64,000 nt of DNA from Rugalucina vietnamica (lineage: Eukaryota; Mollusca; Bivalvia; Lucinida; Lucinidae): positions 49,442,856 through 49,506,855 of the forward strand of contig OZ024874.1 of NCBI GenBank assembly GCA_964017185.1. The letters run 5' to 3'. The notes below the pieces were generated by a model, which saw nothing but the letters and a program-made list of their open reading frames with translations, did not search any database and had not been told where the DNA came from. Within the stretch, counting starts at the first letter, position 1. Each line of letters begins with the position of its first letter. The translations under genes were made by a program, and so were the position numbers. Below, piece after piece: positions 35,657-46,797 of the stretch.

Positions 35657-37377
35657 TTATAGTCCGTTGTCCTCTATTGAGGGTTGGACTTGTTTGACAA
35701 GTCTCCTTCTTAGACGACCTCTCCACTCTGAGCGATTCTGAGAATCAGCAATATCCATTCCTAGCTTTTTTCTGTCGTCTAACAACACTTCATCCCATGA
35801 TTTCCTTGGCTTGCCAGATCTTTTCTGTGCAGCTTTGTTTAGCTTGCGTACTTGAGCAATCCAGCCTTTGCTATTTAGCAACGATAACTGTCCGTCGACG
35901 ACTTCTGTCCACCATGGACAATTGTCGTTGCGGCCGCAACGGCTTCTGACCACTAGACAATAATCGTTGATTTTTCAACCGTTTCTGTCCATAGTTGACA
36001 AAAGTCGTTGCTGTGGTTGATATGACCTGCAGTGTCAACGATAATTGTCCATTTCTGAAAATATCATCATACTTAGCGGCAAGATGCAAAAGATTTTAGG
36101 AATCTATATCTTCACAACCGCTCTTTGGGGAGCATTCATACTTGGATCATATGTACATTATAGAGTGGGTTTCAAGTCGTAGCATCAGGACCCTGGATCC
36201 ATGCCCTGGTGGGGCTAGAAGTCAAACTATAAATCACCATCAAACACGGCTCAAACTGCATTAAGTCAATATCTTCATAACTGAACATAAAGCATTCATG
36301 TATGGATCTGACATAGGTATTCTATAGGCTGCATGATAGAGGACCTTTGTCGTGGGTGGGGCTAGAGGTTCATAGAGTGAATAATTTTGTCTACTATATG
36401 GACAAGTGCCAAGGTACTTACAGAAATTTTTTTTTCACATGCTCTAAGAAAATGAACAGTAATCGTTGAAAGTAAATTGTATATATGTACATGCTCAACG
36501 ATTATTGTCCATTTAGCATGTGGACAGAAGTCGTCGCGACCGCAACGACAATTGTCCATGGTGGACAGAAGTCGTTGATGGACAGTTATCGTTGCTACAT
36601 TGCTACGCTCTACGTGTCCATACCATCTCATTCTGCTGGAGCGAAGCATCACATCTATATCCTGGAGTCCAAGCTTTGAGAGAAGGGAGTCTGGGCTTAC
36701 TTCATCGTTCGCCTTGACATTACAGATCCAGCGGATCATCGCACGGTCATTGCGACGTAGGCGGTTAAGTGTAGCCACAGTCATGGCCCATGTTTCTGCC
36801 GCATGCAGCATTACACTTCTCACACAAGTTGAATACACTCGACCTCTGGTCAAAAGTGGCAGATTGCGGTTGGTGAGGAGGGGGAGTAGCTGTCTGAACT
36901 TGCCCCAAGCGGATTTGCAACGCGTTACTGCAGCCAGTACACAACCACCACCAGCAGAAAGCATGTCTCCTAGATAAAAGAACTCTGAAACAGCCTCAAC
37001 GGTTTCGTCATCAACCTGAACCTCCTTCACTAGTCTTTCATCTATTGGACATGCCTTTCCCAGGCAGCGAGCACATCTGAAATTAGGATCAGGGCGCAAG
37101 GGGCCTTTGATTCCACTGCATTTCTTGTGGATCCAGGACAAGCAGCCACCACGGAAGATAGCATTTCTTCCTACACCTGTCTAACAGGCGCCACAGGGGA
37201 TCCTTTCCAGATTTTTTTCAGAAGGTCCAGATTGGGGCCAGAGACCATGATTCTTGTCTTCCCCATGTTCACTCGAAGTCTTCTCTCCATCTCTGCTTTC
37301 CAGGTCTTCAGCTTTACCGGTAGTTCCTCCATGGACTCAGCACTAATCATCAAATTATCTGCATACAACAGCTCCAA
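35657..37377 (-). pseudogene. LINE reverse transcriptase C-terminal half, split by a DNA transposon
   Basis: Reading on the minus strand from 37,377: ELLYADNLMISAES (RT catalytic box), KAEMERRLRVNMGKTRIMV, a frameshift near 37,150, a PHD-like finger (CLSWIHKKC...CARCLG), then VEAVSEFFYLGDMLSAGG, RGRVYSTCVRSVMLHAAETW, DRAMIRWICN and RMRWYGHVERS. At 36,606 the frame is interrupted by the element at 35,874-36,599. It resumes in frame as KGWIAQVRKLNKAAQKR...WRGRLRRRLVKQ and stops at 35,657. The second catalytic Asp of YADD is Asn here (codon 37,354-37,356), so the enzyme would be inactive. A GAT-rich microsatellite-like tail follows (35,630-35,650). The copy is 5' truncated near 37,385. Confidence 0.88.
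35874..36599. mobile_element. 726-bp TIR element with 6-bp target duplication TTGCTA
   Basis: The ends are TTTAGCAACGATAACTGTCC on the left and, read inward from the right, TGTAGCAACGATAACTGTCC. The inverted repeat then continues with CGACTTCTGTCCACCATGG and ACAATTGTCGTTGCGG. TTGCTA flanks it at 35,868-35,873 and 36,600-36,605. Removing the element and one TTGCTA restores the LINE frame (GHVERS-KGWIAQ), which confirms both ends. The arms are built from reiterated CAACGA/TCGTTG and TGTCC motifs in alternating orientation, extending to about 36,060 on the left. There is no coding sequence. The superfamily is unknown; 6-bp duplications are uncommon. Confidence 0.9.
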
Positions 37378-37469
37378 AGATCAGCCTGTTCGGAACTCCC
37401 TGGATAAAGCTACGGTTTTTCTTATAAGGAAACAGAGTTCACAGTATTGCTCAAAAGTCAAAATGTAGT

Positions 37470-37700
37470 ACAAGTGAGAAGCTATATCCCAATAGCTGGG
37501 CACTTGGTCACACAAAATAAAACGTTACCCAATTAGAACCATTACAGAAGTACTGTCTTGGAACAGTTAGTAATATATTGCTGGAACCAGGTTTTACAGG
37601 CGCCGTACTTCGCCCTCAGCCTCTATTGAGGCTCAGAACATTTCGTTAGTTGTTCGGTCCTCGTGGTGAATCTCTAACTAGTCAATGAATCATCACAGAC
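37470..37700 (-). mobile_element. inverted Penelope-family tail (block C)
   Basis: On the minus strand: 'ctagttagagattcaccacg', 'cctgtaaaacctggtt' and 'agctattgggatatagctt'. It corresponds to the split copy at 12,295-13,640 in block A and shows the state before the foldback insertion. Confidence 0.85.
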
Positions 37701-38330
37701 AAACAAATAAACTATGATAAACATCATGATGAATGAAAACGAGGATTCACAGACACAATATGCTAACTGGCAATTGAAGTTCTCCTGAAATGCAAACAAC
37801 ACCAATGAACATCTGGATCAAAAGAAAAAAACATCGGTTGAAGCCCTATGGGTATGGCAGCAGACAAGAAAGTCCCTGTTATTGAAAAAATGCTGCAACA
37901 TTAGTTATAAGCAATGTGCTATTGCGTGTAAGAGAAGATGGAAAATATATTTGGTTTTCAAGTTGGAGCTTCTCGGACTAACAAAATCTGAGGAAAATTA
38001 TGGCGCTTTCGTTCAAGTAAATTGAATTCTGGACAAAAGAATCTGTCTAATTATTGTGAGAAGTGGCCTCGGGCTATAGCTTTACAAGCAGCTAATTTCC
38101 TTCAAATCTTATACTATTGTATGAGCCGTGCAGCAGTACATGCATCGGTCGTTGTCAGTTTTACATTTAAGGGCGTAGACCGTGGCTAGGTAGAGATAGA
38201 GGCAGGAACCAAAGATAAGTCTTATATAAAAAGTGTTTACGGTTCATTACCCGAAAATGTACAAAGTGACCCAAATGCTCAATTCAAGTGTTAATGCTGC
38301 TTCAGAACTTCAAGTGTTAATGCTGCTTCA

Positions 38331-38745
38331 TTGACTAGTTAGAGATTCACCACGAGGACCGAATAACTAACTAAATGTTATGAACCACTGCAGAAGCTGA
38401 GGGTGAGGTTATGGCCATGTAAAACCGGTTTAAGCCCGCCAGTAACTTTGTGTTACTGATCGTTCCAAGTCGATACTTCTGTGGTGGTTCTTTTCGTTTT
38501 ATGTCTTGGTGTTTGAAAAAAATTTTTGTGCTGTTGGCGCCTTATGTATGTTTTCATATTTTTAGTTAAGTTAAGGTAACTGAGTGGCCACCTACTGGGA
38601 AAATAGCTGCTCATTCGGCTTACGATATGTTTCATGGTATAAGTACCTGATTGTTGGTTTGGTTTTTTCCCACCTCGGTTTTTGGAGTGGGAATCTTTTT
38701 CTGATTGCGCCTTTTCCTGATCTTTGCCTACTTGTACCTTTTTTC
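38331..38745 (+). mobile_element. 5'-truncated Penelope tail, private to block C
   Basis: Nearly identical to 33,538-33,950, from 'ttgactagttagagattcac' to 'ttgcctacttgtacctttt'. Block A reads 'ctgcttccaaagtatta' straight through (14,231). Next to the 5' junction, the target sequence 'cttcaagtgttaatgctgct' is duplicated in tandem. Confidence 0.93.
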
Positions 38746-39269
38746 CAAAGTATCACGCCATTATTCAGTGTTTTAAAGAGTGTGCCCTTTAAGTTTTTAT
38801 TCCTACCATTTACAATATTCGTCGATTTGGGCGCAGTAAACAATATCGCATTTGCCAATCATAGCTGTGCAATAAATTATTAACCCATTCTTAAGAACAA
38901 AAAGCACCACCACATGTTGAGTGCTATGAAACATTGTTCATGTGCAATAAATTTCATAATTTACGTGTTATATTCATAATATGTTAGCCCCTACCAACCA
39001 TAAAATGTGGAAAATTGACTGTATATCTTTATTGGCAATATCCATACGCTATTGTACCATATTTGAATAAATGGAACGCCAATGCATTAGTTTATTTGAA
39101 AGTAAATTGGTTCTGTGACATTACAAATTAATGTACCAAATTATTTTGTAGCAGGATTACAAAGATTAGAGCCGTTGCATAAATAACAATTTTTTTTGGA
39201 ATTTACCGTACCAGCTTTAAACAGTACAATAACTTGTCATAAATGGTTAAGCGTTAAAACTTACAAAGA

Positions 39270-39332
39270 GTGATTGATTGATTGATTTGGGGTTTAACGT
39301 CCCACCAACAGCTAGGGTCATATGGAGATGGG
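39270..39332 (-). mobile_element. 63-bp truncated SINE with 9-bp target duplication, private to block C
   Basis: TTACAAAGA occurs at 39,261-39,269 and 39,333-39,341. Between them, on the minus strand, is 'ctagctgttggtgggacgtt' followed by 'aaaccccaaatcaatcaatc', that is a SINE 3' end with an (ATCA)n tail. Block A has one TCAAAGA-type site and no insert (14,770). Confidence 0.93.
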
Positions 39333-40189
39333 TTACAAAGAATGAAACTTGCTTATGACATACATACGAAAATAATATAAAAGAAGTAGCCCAAACGTCA
39401 ACGGTCGCTCACCTGAGAGTCAACAAGTACAGTTACTCAGTTACTGGAAGTCAACAAATACGGTCACTGGACGAAAAAAAAATATTGAGTTTTACCACAT
39501 ATGGGCATAGCGGCTTATGGCATTGATTTTCTATATACACATTTGTTAACCTATTCAAATGCAAGGTCAACCTTTGTTGACCTTGTTGTGAATATGTCAA
39601 GGTCATCACAGGGTCGTGATTTACATTTACATTGTAGTACTTTAGTAAACATTGCTGCTTGTCAAGTTTCAATGAAATCGGTCCGTCGATTCCCGAGAAA
39701 AAGATTTTATAGGGGTTTTACCATATACACGTTTGGGAATGGCGGCCATCTTGGTAATAATACCTGTATTTTATCTACACATAAAATTCAACTCCGGTGC
39801 GCAAATAGCTTTATAAAGAAAAACCATGCTAAGGCTTTTTTTCATCTGAAAAATATTCTCCATTAGCTCTCTTCTATTAAGAATGAAAACCCAGGGTATG
39901 TCGTAATGTTCATGGTCACAGATATTGCTATGTCCTAAAGAGCATTATGTATAAAAGCTGAATTATAAACCATATCTACACATCAGTCATGTCTGAAAGT
40001 ATAAATTTTATTTTTTTTTTCAGATTAAGATGATGCCTTCCAGACATGAAATTATTGAAATTCGGGAAAAATAATATTCACCAGAGAGTCATCTGTTATG
40101 GTATCGTGTTCTTCCCTGAGATTCCAGGAATTAAGGTACGTCAATTAACATTTATAAAGTTTTATCCATTCACATCATCAATATTGCCT

Positions 40190-41270
40190 AGCTTGCAATG
40201 CAAGAGATAATCATCAATAAATAATTGTGAATTGAAACTAACCGGTTGAACTTAAAGTTCAGTTGGATGATACTATAATACCAATCACAACATTAGGCTT
40301 CAAGAAGTCTATAGACTTATAGTAAAAATCTATTGTAACAAGGTAATGATTCTACCCTTAGATCAATTGCAGTTAAAATATACAAATGTGTACCTTCAAG
40401 ACGTAAAATGCGTCGTGTATTATTACCATCGTGTGACTTGAGTTGGTAGCCTCTCCCATATTAAAAAGTAGATCTTTAGAGAATGACGAAAACTAAAGGG
40501 GAAGAATGAAGGATAATCAAATTGAATAAAGGTGTTGCGTGAAAATGAAATATATTGAGACAAAATAAGGTAGTAGTACATGTAGTTGCATGGCGTATAT
40601 AATCAAAAGTGGGACAGTGTAAACTGGAAAGGGATATTAAAGCAGAGGAAGGTACATTTTGATATTCATAATACTTATAACGTTATAAAGAAACGTGATG
40701 TAAGCAGTTTTGGCGCCAAAGATGCAATTTCGCGAAATAGCATTGTTTGTATGTATCTAAACTGATAGAGGCGTTGTCGCCGAGAACAATAATTCCAGAA
40801 ACAAAAGCAATGTCACGCATACTAATAAGCCGCGCCATGAGAACACCAACGATGTGGTATCCGAACAAGTCCGACAAAAAACGACCTGTGCAGCCAGAGA
40901 AAATATCTAGAAGCTTGAAATTTTGGATTTAGAAAGAAGAGGAATCGTACTATTCGTATAAGGAAATCACAGGCGCTGATCAGATTCGTAGTTACTGCAA
41001 AGCTGATATGCGCCTTTGTTTTCGCATATGCAGATTGCTGGTTTTCGCATGACGCGTCTCACATTAACGGACAAGGAAAGGACGCTATCAAGGCGATTAG
41101 TAAAATGGCGATAACGTCCTCAACCGAATCAGTAACACTGCTAATGACAGACTTAGATTGCTGAGAATCAAATCCTTCATGAAAGCGCTTGCTATCCTAT
41201 CCTTTGGAGGCAGTTGTCCAATACATGTATATGCGTGAAAAGCTGAAAATGGTTTATGCAAAAGCAGAGC
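40190..41270. other. segment private to block C
   Basis: It replaces 15,790-17,030 of block A. No terminal repeats found. It holds the weak coding-like stretch described at 40,683-40,932. Confidence 0.5.
40683..40932 (-). pseudogene. possible remnant of a membrane-protein exon, unrecognised
   Basis: The minus strand encodes GCTGRFLSDLFGYHIVGV, then LMARLISMRDIAFVSGIIVL, a run with transporter-like hydrophobicity. Another hydrophobic stretch (VEDVIAILLIALIASF) lies upstream at about 41,080-41,130 with stops between. I do not recognise the protein, and chance is possible. Confidence 0.2.
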
Positions 41271-42296
41271 TATTTTAACACGGTATTTGCTGGCGAAGGT
41301 TAGAGTACTTTCGCCGCCTTACTGCTTCGTCCGACTTTGAAACACTTTTTGGAAATTGTTCGTGATTTGTCATGCTCGTATTTGATGTATTAAGACAGGA
41401 CTTACTTATTACTTTGCTTTGCCTATGTGGGCGTAACAAATTATTTGCGTTTCAACTATTTCAACTCCATTATAGTGAACCAAGTTGCATTTGTAAATCT
41501 TAAGTTGACACGAGTTAATTTAATTTAGACACGCTTTTACCATCGAAGTTATTAGGCAGCTAATTCATCTGGGAAATGTTGGCACTAAATGAAATTACAA
41601 AACTGCCCTTAAGTATATTACTAAAATCCTTGTTATTAAAGGGTGGAATGCAATAGCTGAATTCTCTGGTGTTACTGTTGTTTTAGTATATATTTAGAAG
41701 TCTGTTTCTAGTTGTCATTTAACACCTCTGCAAATTCAGAGCAGCAAAATACATTCCACGTGTTGCAAATATTAAAGTTTAACCCTTTTTAATTTCGGAT
41801 ATTAGTTTCTATGACTGTAATTTTGTCTCTGACATTTCAAATTCAGTGTCGTTTTTGCTGAATTTCGGATCGTTTGTTTTCAAATTGTTTATTGCGCTCT
41901 CGCCATGTCGAGAGGGCACATATAGTAACGCAGGATTCACAACCCGGTTAATTGACCACAGCTAGAAGTACCTCAAGGTACATGTACATGTACCAATTAT
42001 GGTATACTTACGTTGTCACAAAAAATCACCGGTACTAGTGCACTGTAACAGGTTCAGAGTTAGCGAATCCGATTTCTTTCAGAATGAGATACCAAATTAC
42101 ATCTATCTAATGTAAAATCTATAAGTTGTTGCGGCACTAGCCTTTTCGGCCCGCTTTGGGAATACGCATGGTCATAAGCTCAAAACAGCACTGAAGAAGT
42201 GCAATTTGTTTGTTTGTTTTTGAGAAGAAAAAAGCTTAAGCGTGTAAAATATGTTTCTCTTAACTCATTTAAGCCTGGCGTCCCCTTTGTAGATAG

Positions 42297-42363
42297 GCAA
42301 ACAGAATAGCCCCAGATGTGACACCGCAGAATGCTGCGTCCCATCTGGGGCTATTCTGTTTGC
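42297..42363. repeat. 67-bp hairpin repeat, copy 3
   Basis: Same arms as at 18,099 and 26,878; the core is mutated (acaccgc/gctgcgt), so core pairing is weaker. Confidence 0.9.
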
Positions 42364-43224
42364 TTAAAGAATTTTCTTCGAAAAATTGAACAAAATTTAA
42401 AAATCACTCCTGATGCCCCTAAAAATGAAAGTGGACTCACCCAATAATGAAGGGAGAATCCATTCGTCAAATATTGGTTTAATGTCACTGCAAATCCTTA
42501 CGAGGAGGTTCGTCGATCAATCAAATCTTAGTGAATTTTAATAAACAAACACAAAACATTTCCCAAGGGCCTTTAAATAACGATGAAAACATCGATAAAG
42601 CGGGAAATCAGTGTCTACAAGTATTGTAGTTTTAGCATATGTATTTGCCGAAGAGTTAAACTGATATTCTGAGCAATAGTACGCTGTGTTTGGGGTCCAT
42701 AAATGTCGAAAGCGTTATAGCTTATATGCGTTATAGTGATCGGGCTGAGAGAATGGAAAACGGTAATTTTTAATAACCGTTGTCACAGCGTGCAATCTAT
42801 ACTACACAAAACAAAGTGATCGAAAACTATTAAACAAACAAAAAAATTTCAACAGTCTATAGTATTTGAATAAGAGAAGTTCCAACAAGTAGGCTACAAA
42901 CACATTTGCGATAGACAATTGTAACTGAATAAGTCGGTATGTCTGCGTTGTCAATTAAAACTTGTGAAAATAGACACATTTCAATATAATGCAGACAGAC
43001 ACTCGAGAAAATCGAAATGGTTCAAAGATGGTACTTAATCTAATTTATAATATCTATAAGACGATTTTTCAAGTCCGCGTTCTTTCATTTCTCTCTCGCG
43101 CAAAAATAAATCGCTGGTGACACGTCTTTTATTGTATATAGGCTGATCATTAACATTGACTGCACATATTCTTCTGATGCAGCATTTTATCCCTAGTGGC
43201 AGTTCCCGGTTGTTTTGTATCGTA

Positions 43225-43713
43225 ATGCACACTACTAAGAATCACGTGGTATTGTTTACATACAAATGGATAAATGATCGGGTTACGCACACTACAATGA
43301 GAACGCAGTTGAGGTTAGATTTTCGTGTTTTCTCCTACATCTTTTCTTCTACTGGCGGATAGATAGGTGCAGTCAATACAGAAATTGAACAATTATTGAA
43401 AGAAAATAACATAAGAAATCCCGGTTATTTCGTTTTCGCAAACACTTCAATATTACTGTTTTGGAAGTACTACATAATCATGGGACGGAAGTGTTTGCGG
43501 AAACGAAATAACCTGGATTCCTTATGTAACTTTCATTCAATAAATTCTCAATTTCTGCATTGACTGCACCTATCTATCAGTCAATTGAGTAAAAGTTATA
43601 GGAGAACACTCGAATTTCTCATCTAAACTTTTGACAGAATTTCATGGTGCGTCACCCGATCATTTATCGATTTGCATGTAAACAATACCACGTGATTCTC
43701 AGCTGTGATACAT
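43225..43713. mobile_element. 489-bp foldback element, private to block C
   Basis: Arms 43,225-43,449 and 43,487-43,713 are reverse complements: 'aatcacgtggtattgtttac' against 'gtaaacaataccacgtgatt', 'gataggtgcagtcaatac' against 'tgcattgactgcacctatc', and 'cggttatttcgttttcgcaa' against 'gcggaaacgaaataacctg'. Block A (about 19,280-19,345) lacks it. No clear target duplication; no coding sequence. Confidence 0.88.
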
Positions 43714-44033
43714 ATACTATTTCAGATATTTCGCATTCGGTGATCATCGTTCTGCCATTACAATCCGAATCTGTAAAACCGGATCATTTATCATCCCATA
43801 CCACTTTGTCAGTACTCCAAACACTTAAAGCCCCTATAAATAAGTCACGTCCAAAAACTTAAGACAAAACTGCGCAATCTGTAAATGGGCATATGTGTTC
43901 TTTGCATGTAATAGACGGTCTAATGGATTTCTGCAAAAACAATATTCCAATTATTAAGAGTTTCGAACCATGGTATTGATTCGTACACACCCGACAAAAC
44001 AGTTATTGTATGTTAACTAACGCGACGCCTCTA

Positions 44034-44035
<2 letters not shown>

Positions 44036-44073
<38 letters not shown>
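44036..44073 (+). repeat. (CA)n microsatellite
   Basis: About 19 CA units followed by 'tgaccgacaaaagagacccg', the inverted form of the flank beside the GA tracts of A and B. Confidence 0.97.
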
Positions 44074-44075
<2 letters not shown>

Positions 44076-44349
44076 ACCGACAAAAGAGACCCGACACATT
44101 ATTTATTTTTGAGTGTCGCTGTTTTAGACTTGGCATTTTACGTCGTTTTTCGACACACGCAGTTGCTGCAAACTGTAATATTGTTAAGTGTAAGTTTTAA
44201 GCATTATTTGCTGGTTAAGTTGTGTGACCAGACCCTCTTCAAGAATTTCACCACTTTCGCCTTGGAAAATTCCTTTGGCTGACTTCTATATTCTCTATGT
44301 GATATAGGATCCCGAAGAAAAAGCAAGTACTATTAAGGGCTAACACAAT

Positions 44350-44445
44350 AGAACTGTTTCTCCCGACCCTCGGGTTTTGGAGAGGGTTTTTTTTTTCAAG
44401 TTGATTGCGCCATTTCCTGATCGTTGCCTACTTGTACCTTTTAAT
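44350..44445 (+). mobile_element. Penelope-family terminal tail fragment
   Basis: 'cctcgggttttggagagg' through 'gttgcctacttgtacctttt'. Confidence 0.8.
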
Positions 44446-46621
44446 TCACTATACATTTATGTCTCAGTTTAATGGTTAAGACAATGATTTGTGATTTTGA
44501 GAATGACCCCCTCTTTCAATCCTTGTAAACGACTACCAACAACGCATTGATATTTGCCTCCCGGTAAACACACGTTTTGCTCGGTGGATAAAACTAATGC
44601 TCACACCTGTGACTGATACAGCATATTCAACGTAATGCTCTTATTTCAGGAACACGATATGACTTTATTTCTTAAAAATACTCATCATAAATTGAAAATA
44701 TTTTTTGAAGTTAAAGCAGTTATCAAAGACATTCATATGTCCATTTATTCGCGCACGTAGCCCAACTGGTGTACTTACAGCTGCACATGATTGTAGCACA
44801 GCATTAGGTGTATTCATCTTGTATAACGTGCAGATGCGAAGTGACGTTTTTGAAAAGCACAACTGAAACAAAACTCGTGATACTATACAATTTCATATAA
44901 ACAAAAGATGCTTCTTGAGTCGGACTTCATACACTGTCTCGATTATTAAGATTCTGGGCAGAATTTCCCTTGTTGATAGTCCTTTAATTACACTTTCTAC
45001 ATTCACGCGAGGGAAATTAAGCTGTTAACATTGGCTGAGATGAATAGTGTTCTAAAGGCGAGATGTCATCGACTGGGTGGTATTTTGGGAAATTGTAATC
45101 GTTGGTTGCATCAACGATTCTTTTTCGATTTATTAGCCTAAAACGGTCACGTTTAGTAAAATTGTAGATGCCATTGTAATGGAGACTTAGATGGGTTGGG
45201 CGGTACTAATTGTGTTGCGCTTTATCTTTTATGTAATCCTGATATGCTAATCTGACTTTATTTGCTTGAAACTTCATACGCCATATTACAGATTAGGGTA
45301 TGAGGCGTAAATTTGAGACGGGATGACCGCAATGAAATGTGTAATGAATTGCGAAAAAAGACAATTAGCTAACATATTCAAACAAATCCGTATACATATA
45401 GAATAGCGATGTTCGTTTGCCACACGGCCCGCGTAAGTCCTTCGAGATAGCCAATCATCAGGCTGAATCAAACATTCTGTCATTACGCCATGGTTATATT
45501 TGATTTTCCGGTTCCTAAACGAATTTTTTTGACAAATAGGTCTGGCCCATTGTCAGCAACGTCTCTTTTTCTGGCTTCGACTGTCAAGTCTAACAAACGC
45601 GCTTTCATGAAACTTAATTTTGGTGGATCGTTTATTTTTAAAGTTTAAGATATCTTTAAAATAAATTGAATCATATTGCTATCTTTTGTATTGTTATACA
45701 CCCTTGAATGGCTTCATAAATATAAGTATATGATCACTCTAGACAATTTAATCCGTATCAAATTGATAAGGACTAACTTGATCCGGATAAAAGCATTGAA
45801 TTTCACATTTGACAAAATTCTGATCCGCATTAGATTGATGCGGATCAACCTTTTCCTTCACACTATCACACTAAACAAACCGTTAATCCGCTTCACTGAG
45901 ATTAATTTTTATAATGCAACTACAAAACGTACGATCAATTTGTTGTGGATCATAATATTGTCTGTTGTGAAGACAAGTTTTATCCGGATCTGATATATAA
46001 AATTTTTATTTTAATTTATTTAAATGCGTTCTAACCCTCCTTGATTGTACATCAGGATACCTCTCTAACCTAAGCCTATTTAAGGAAACGATAAAACAGA
46101 CAATAAAATGTAGTATAGTAATGCAATGTGCAGTTTCAGATACACGTGGTACTTTTATGTACAAATTACATGAAAATAAAGACCAAAAATAGAACGTATT
46201 GCTGACTTTACGTGTTTGTGACTTGGCCAATTTGCTCATGGTTATAAGTACGAATTCGCACGCTATACATTTATCAATGAGTATATCAGTGAGTTTGACA
46301 GCGTTAAACGAAAGCGATCTGACTTCAACAGTAATTGTAAAATACGTAACAGAAAGCATAAATATGATTGTTTAGTTAGTTTGCATATTTTCTAGGAGTA
46401 TGATGCAAATATACTGCGACAATATAACTGTTCGTTACTCAAACATGCTTATATATTCCTTAACCAAACATTCTTTTTATTCAATCTCCGTTTCGAAACG
46501 GGACATAGTAATTATTATACTGTGGCAAGTACTTTTAAAATAGCATCTGTTTGTTGATACATTCAATCATAAACGTGTTCGTTTGAATTTGATATTGTCA
46601 TTCAGTCAGTTTTATTTTTTT

Positions 46622-46797
46622 ATTTAAGTTCGGGAAACTGAGTGGTCGTCTATTGGAAAATAGCTGCTCACTTGGCTTACGATAAGTTTTCTAACTATAA
46701 GTACCTAATTGTCAATTAAGTTTATCCCACCTCGGTTTTTGAAGTGGAAATTTCTTTCTGATTGCGCCTTTTCCTGATCATTGCAACTTGCACATTT
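46622..46797 (+). mobile_element. Penelope-family 3' tail fragment
   Basis: 'gggaaactgagtggtcgtct' through 'tgatcattgcaacttgcac', inserted within the 'ttttatagaataataaagat' site that is intact in block A (22,026). Confidence 0.85.

Noticed and set aside
36485..36977. plus-strand frames antisense to the LINE
   Set aside because: Antisense shadows of the minus-strand LINE frame.
46006..46359. 117-codon minus-strand frame as a gene
   Set aside because: The corresponding frames in blocks A and B are broken, no domain is recognisable, and AT-rich duplicated DNA explains it.
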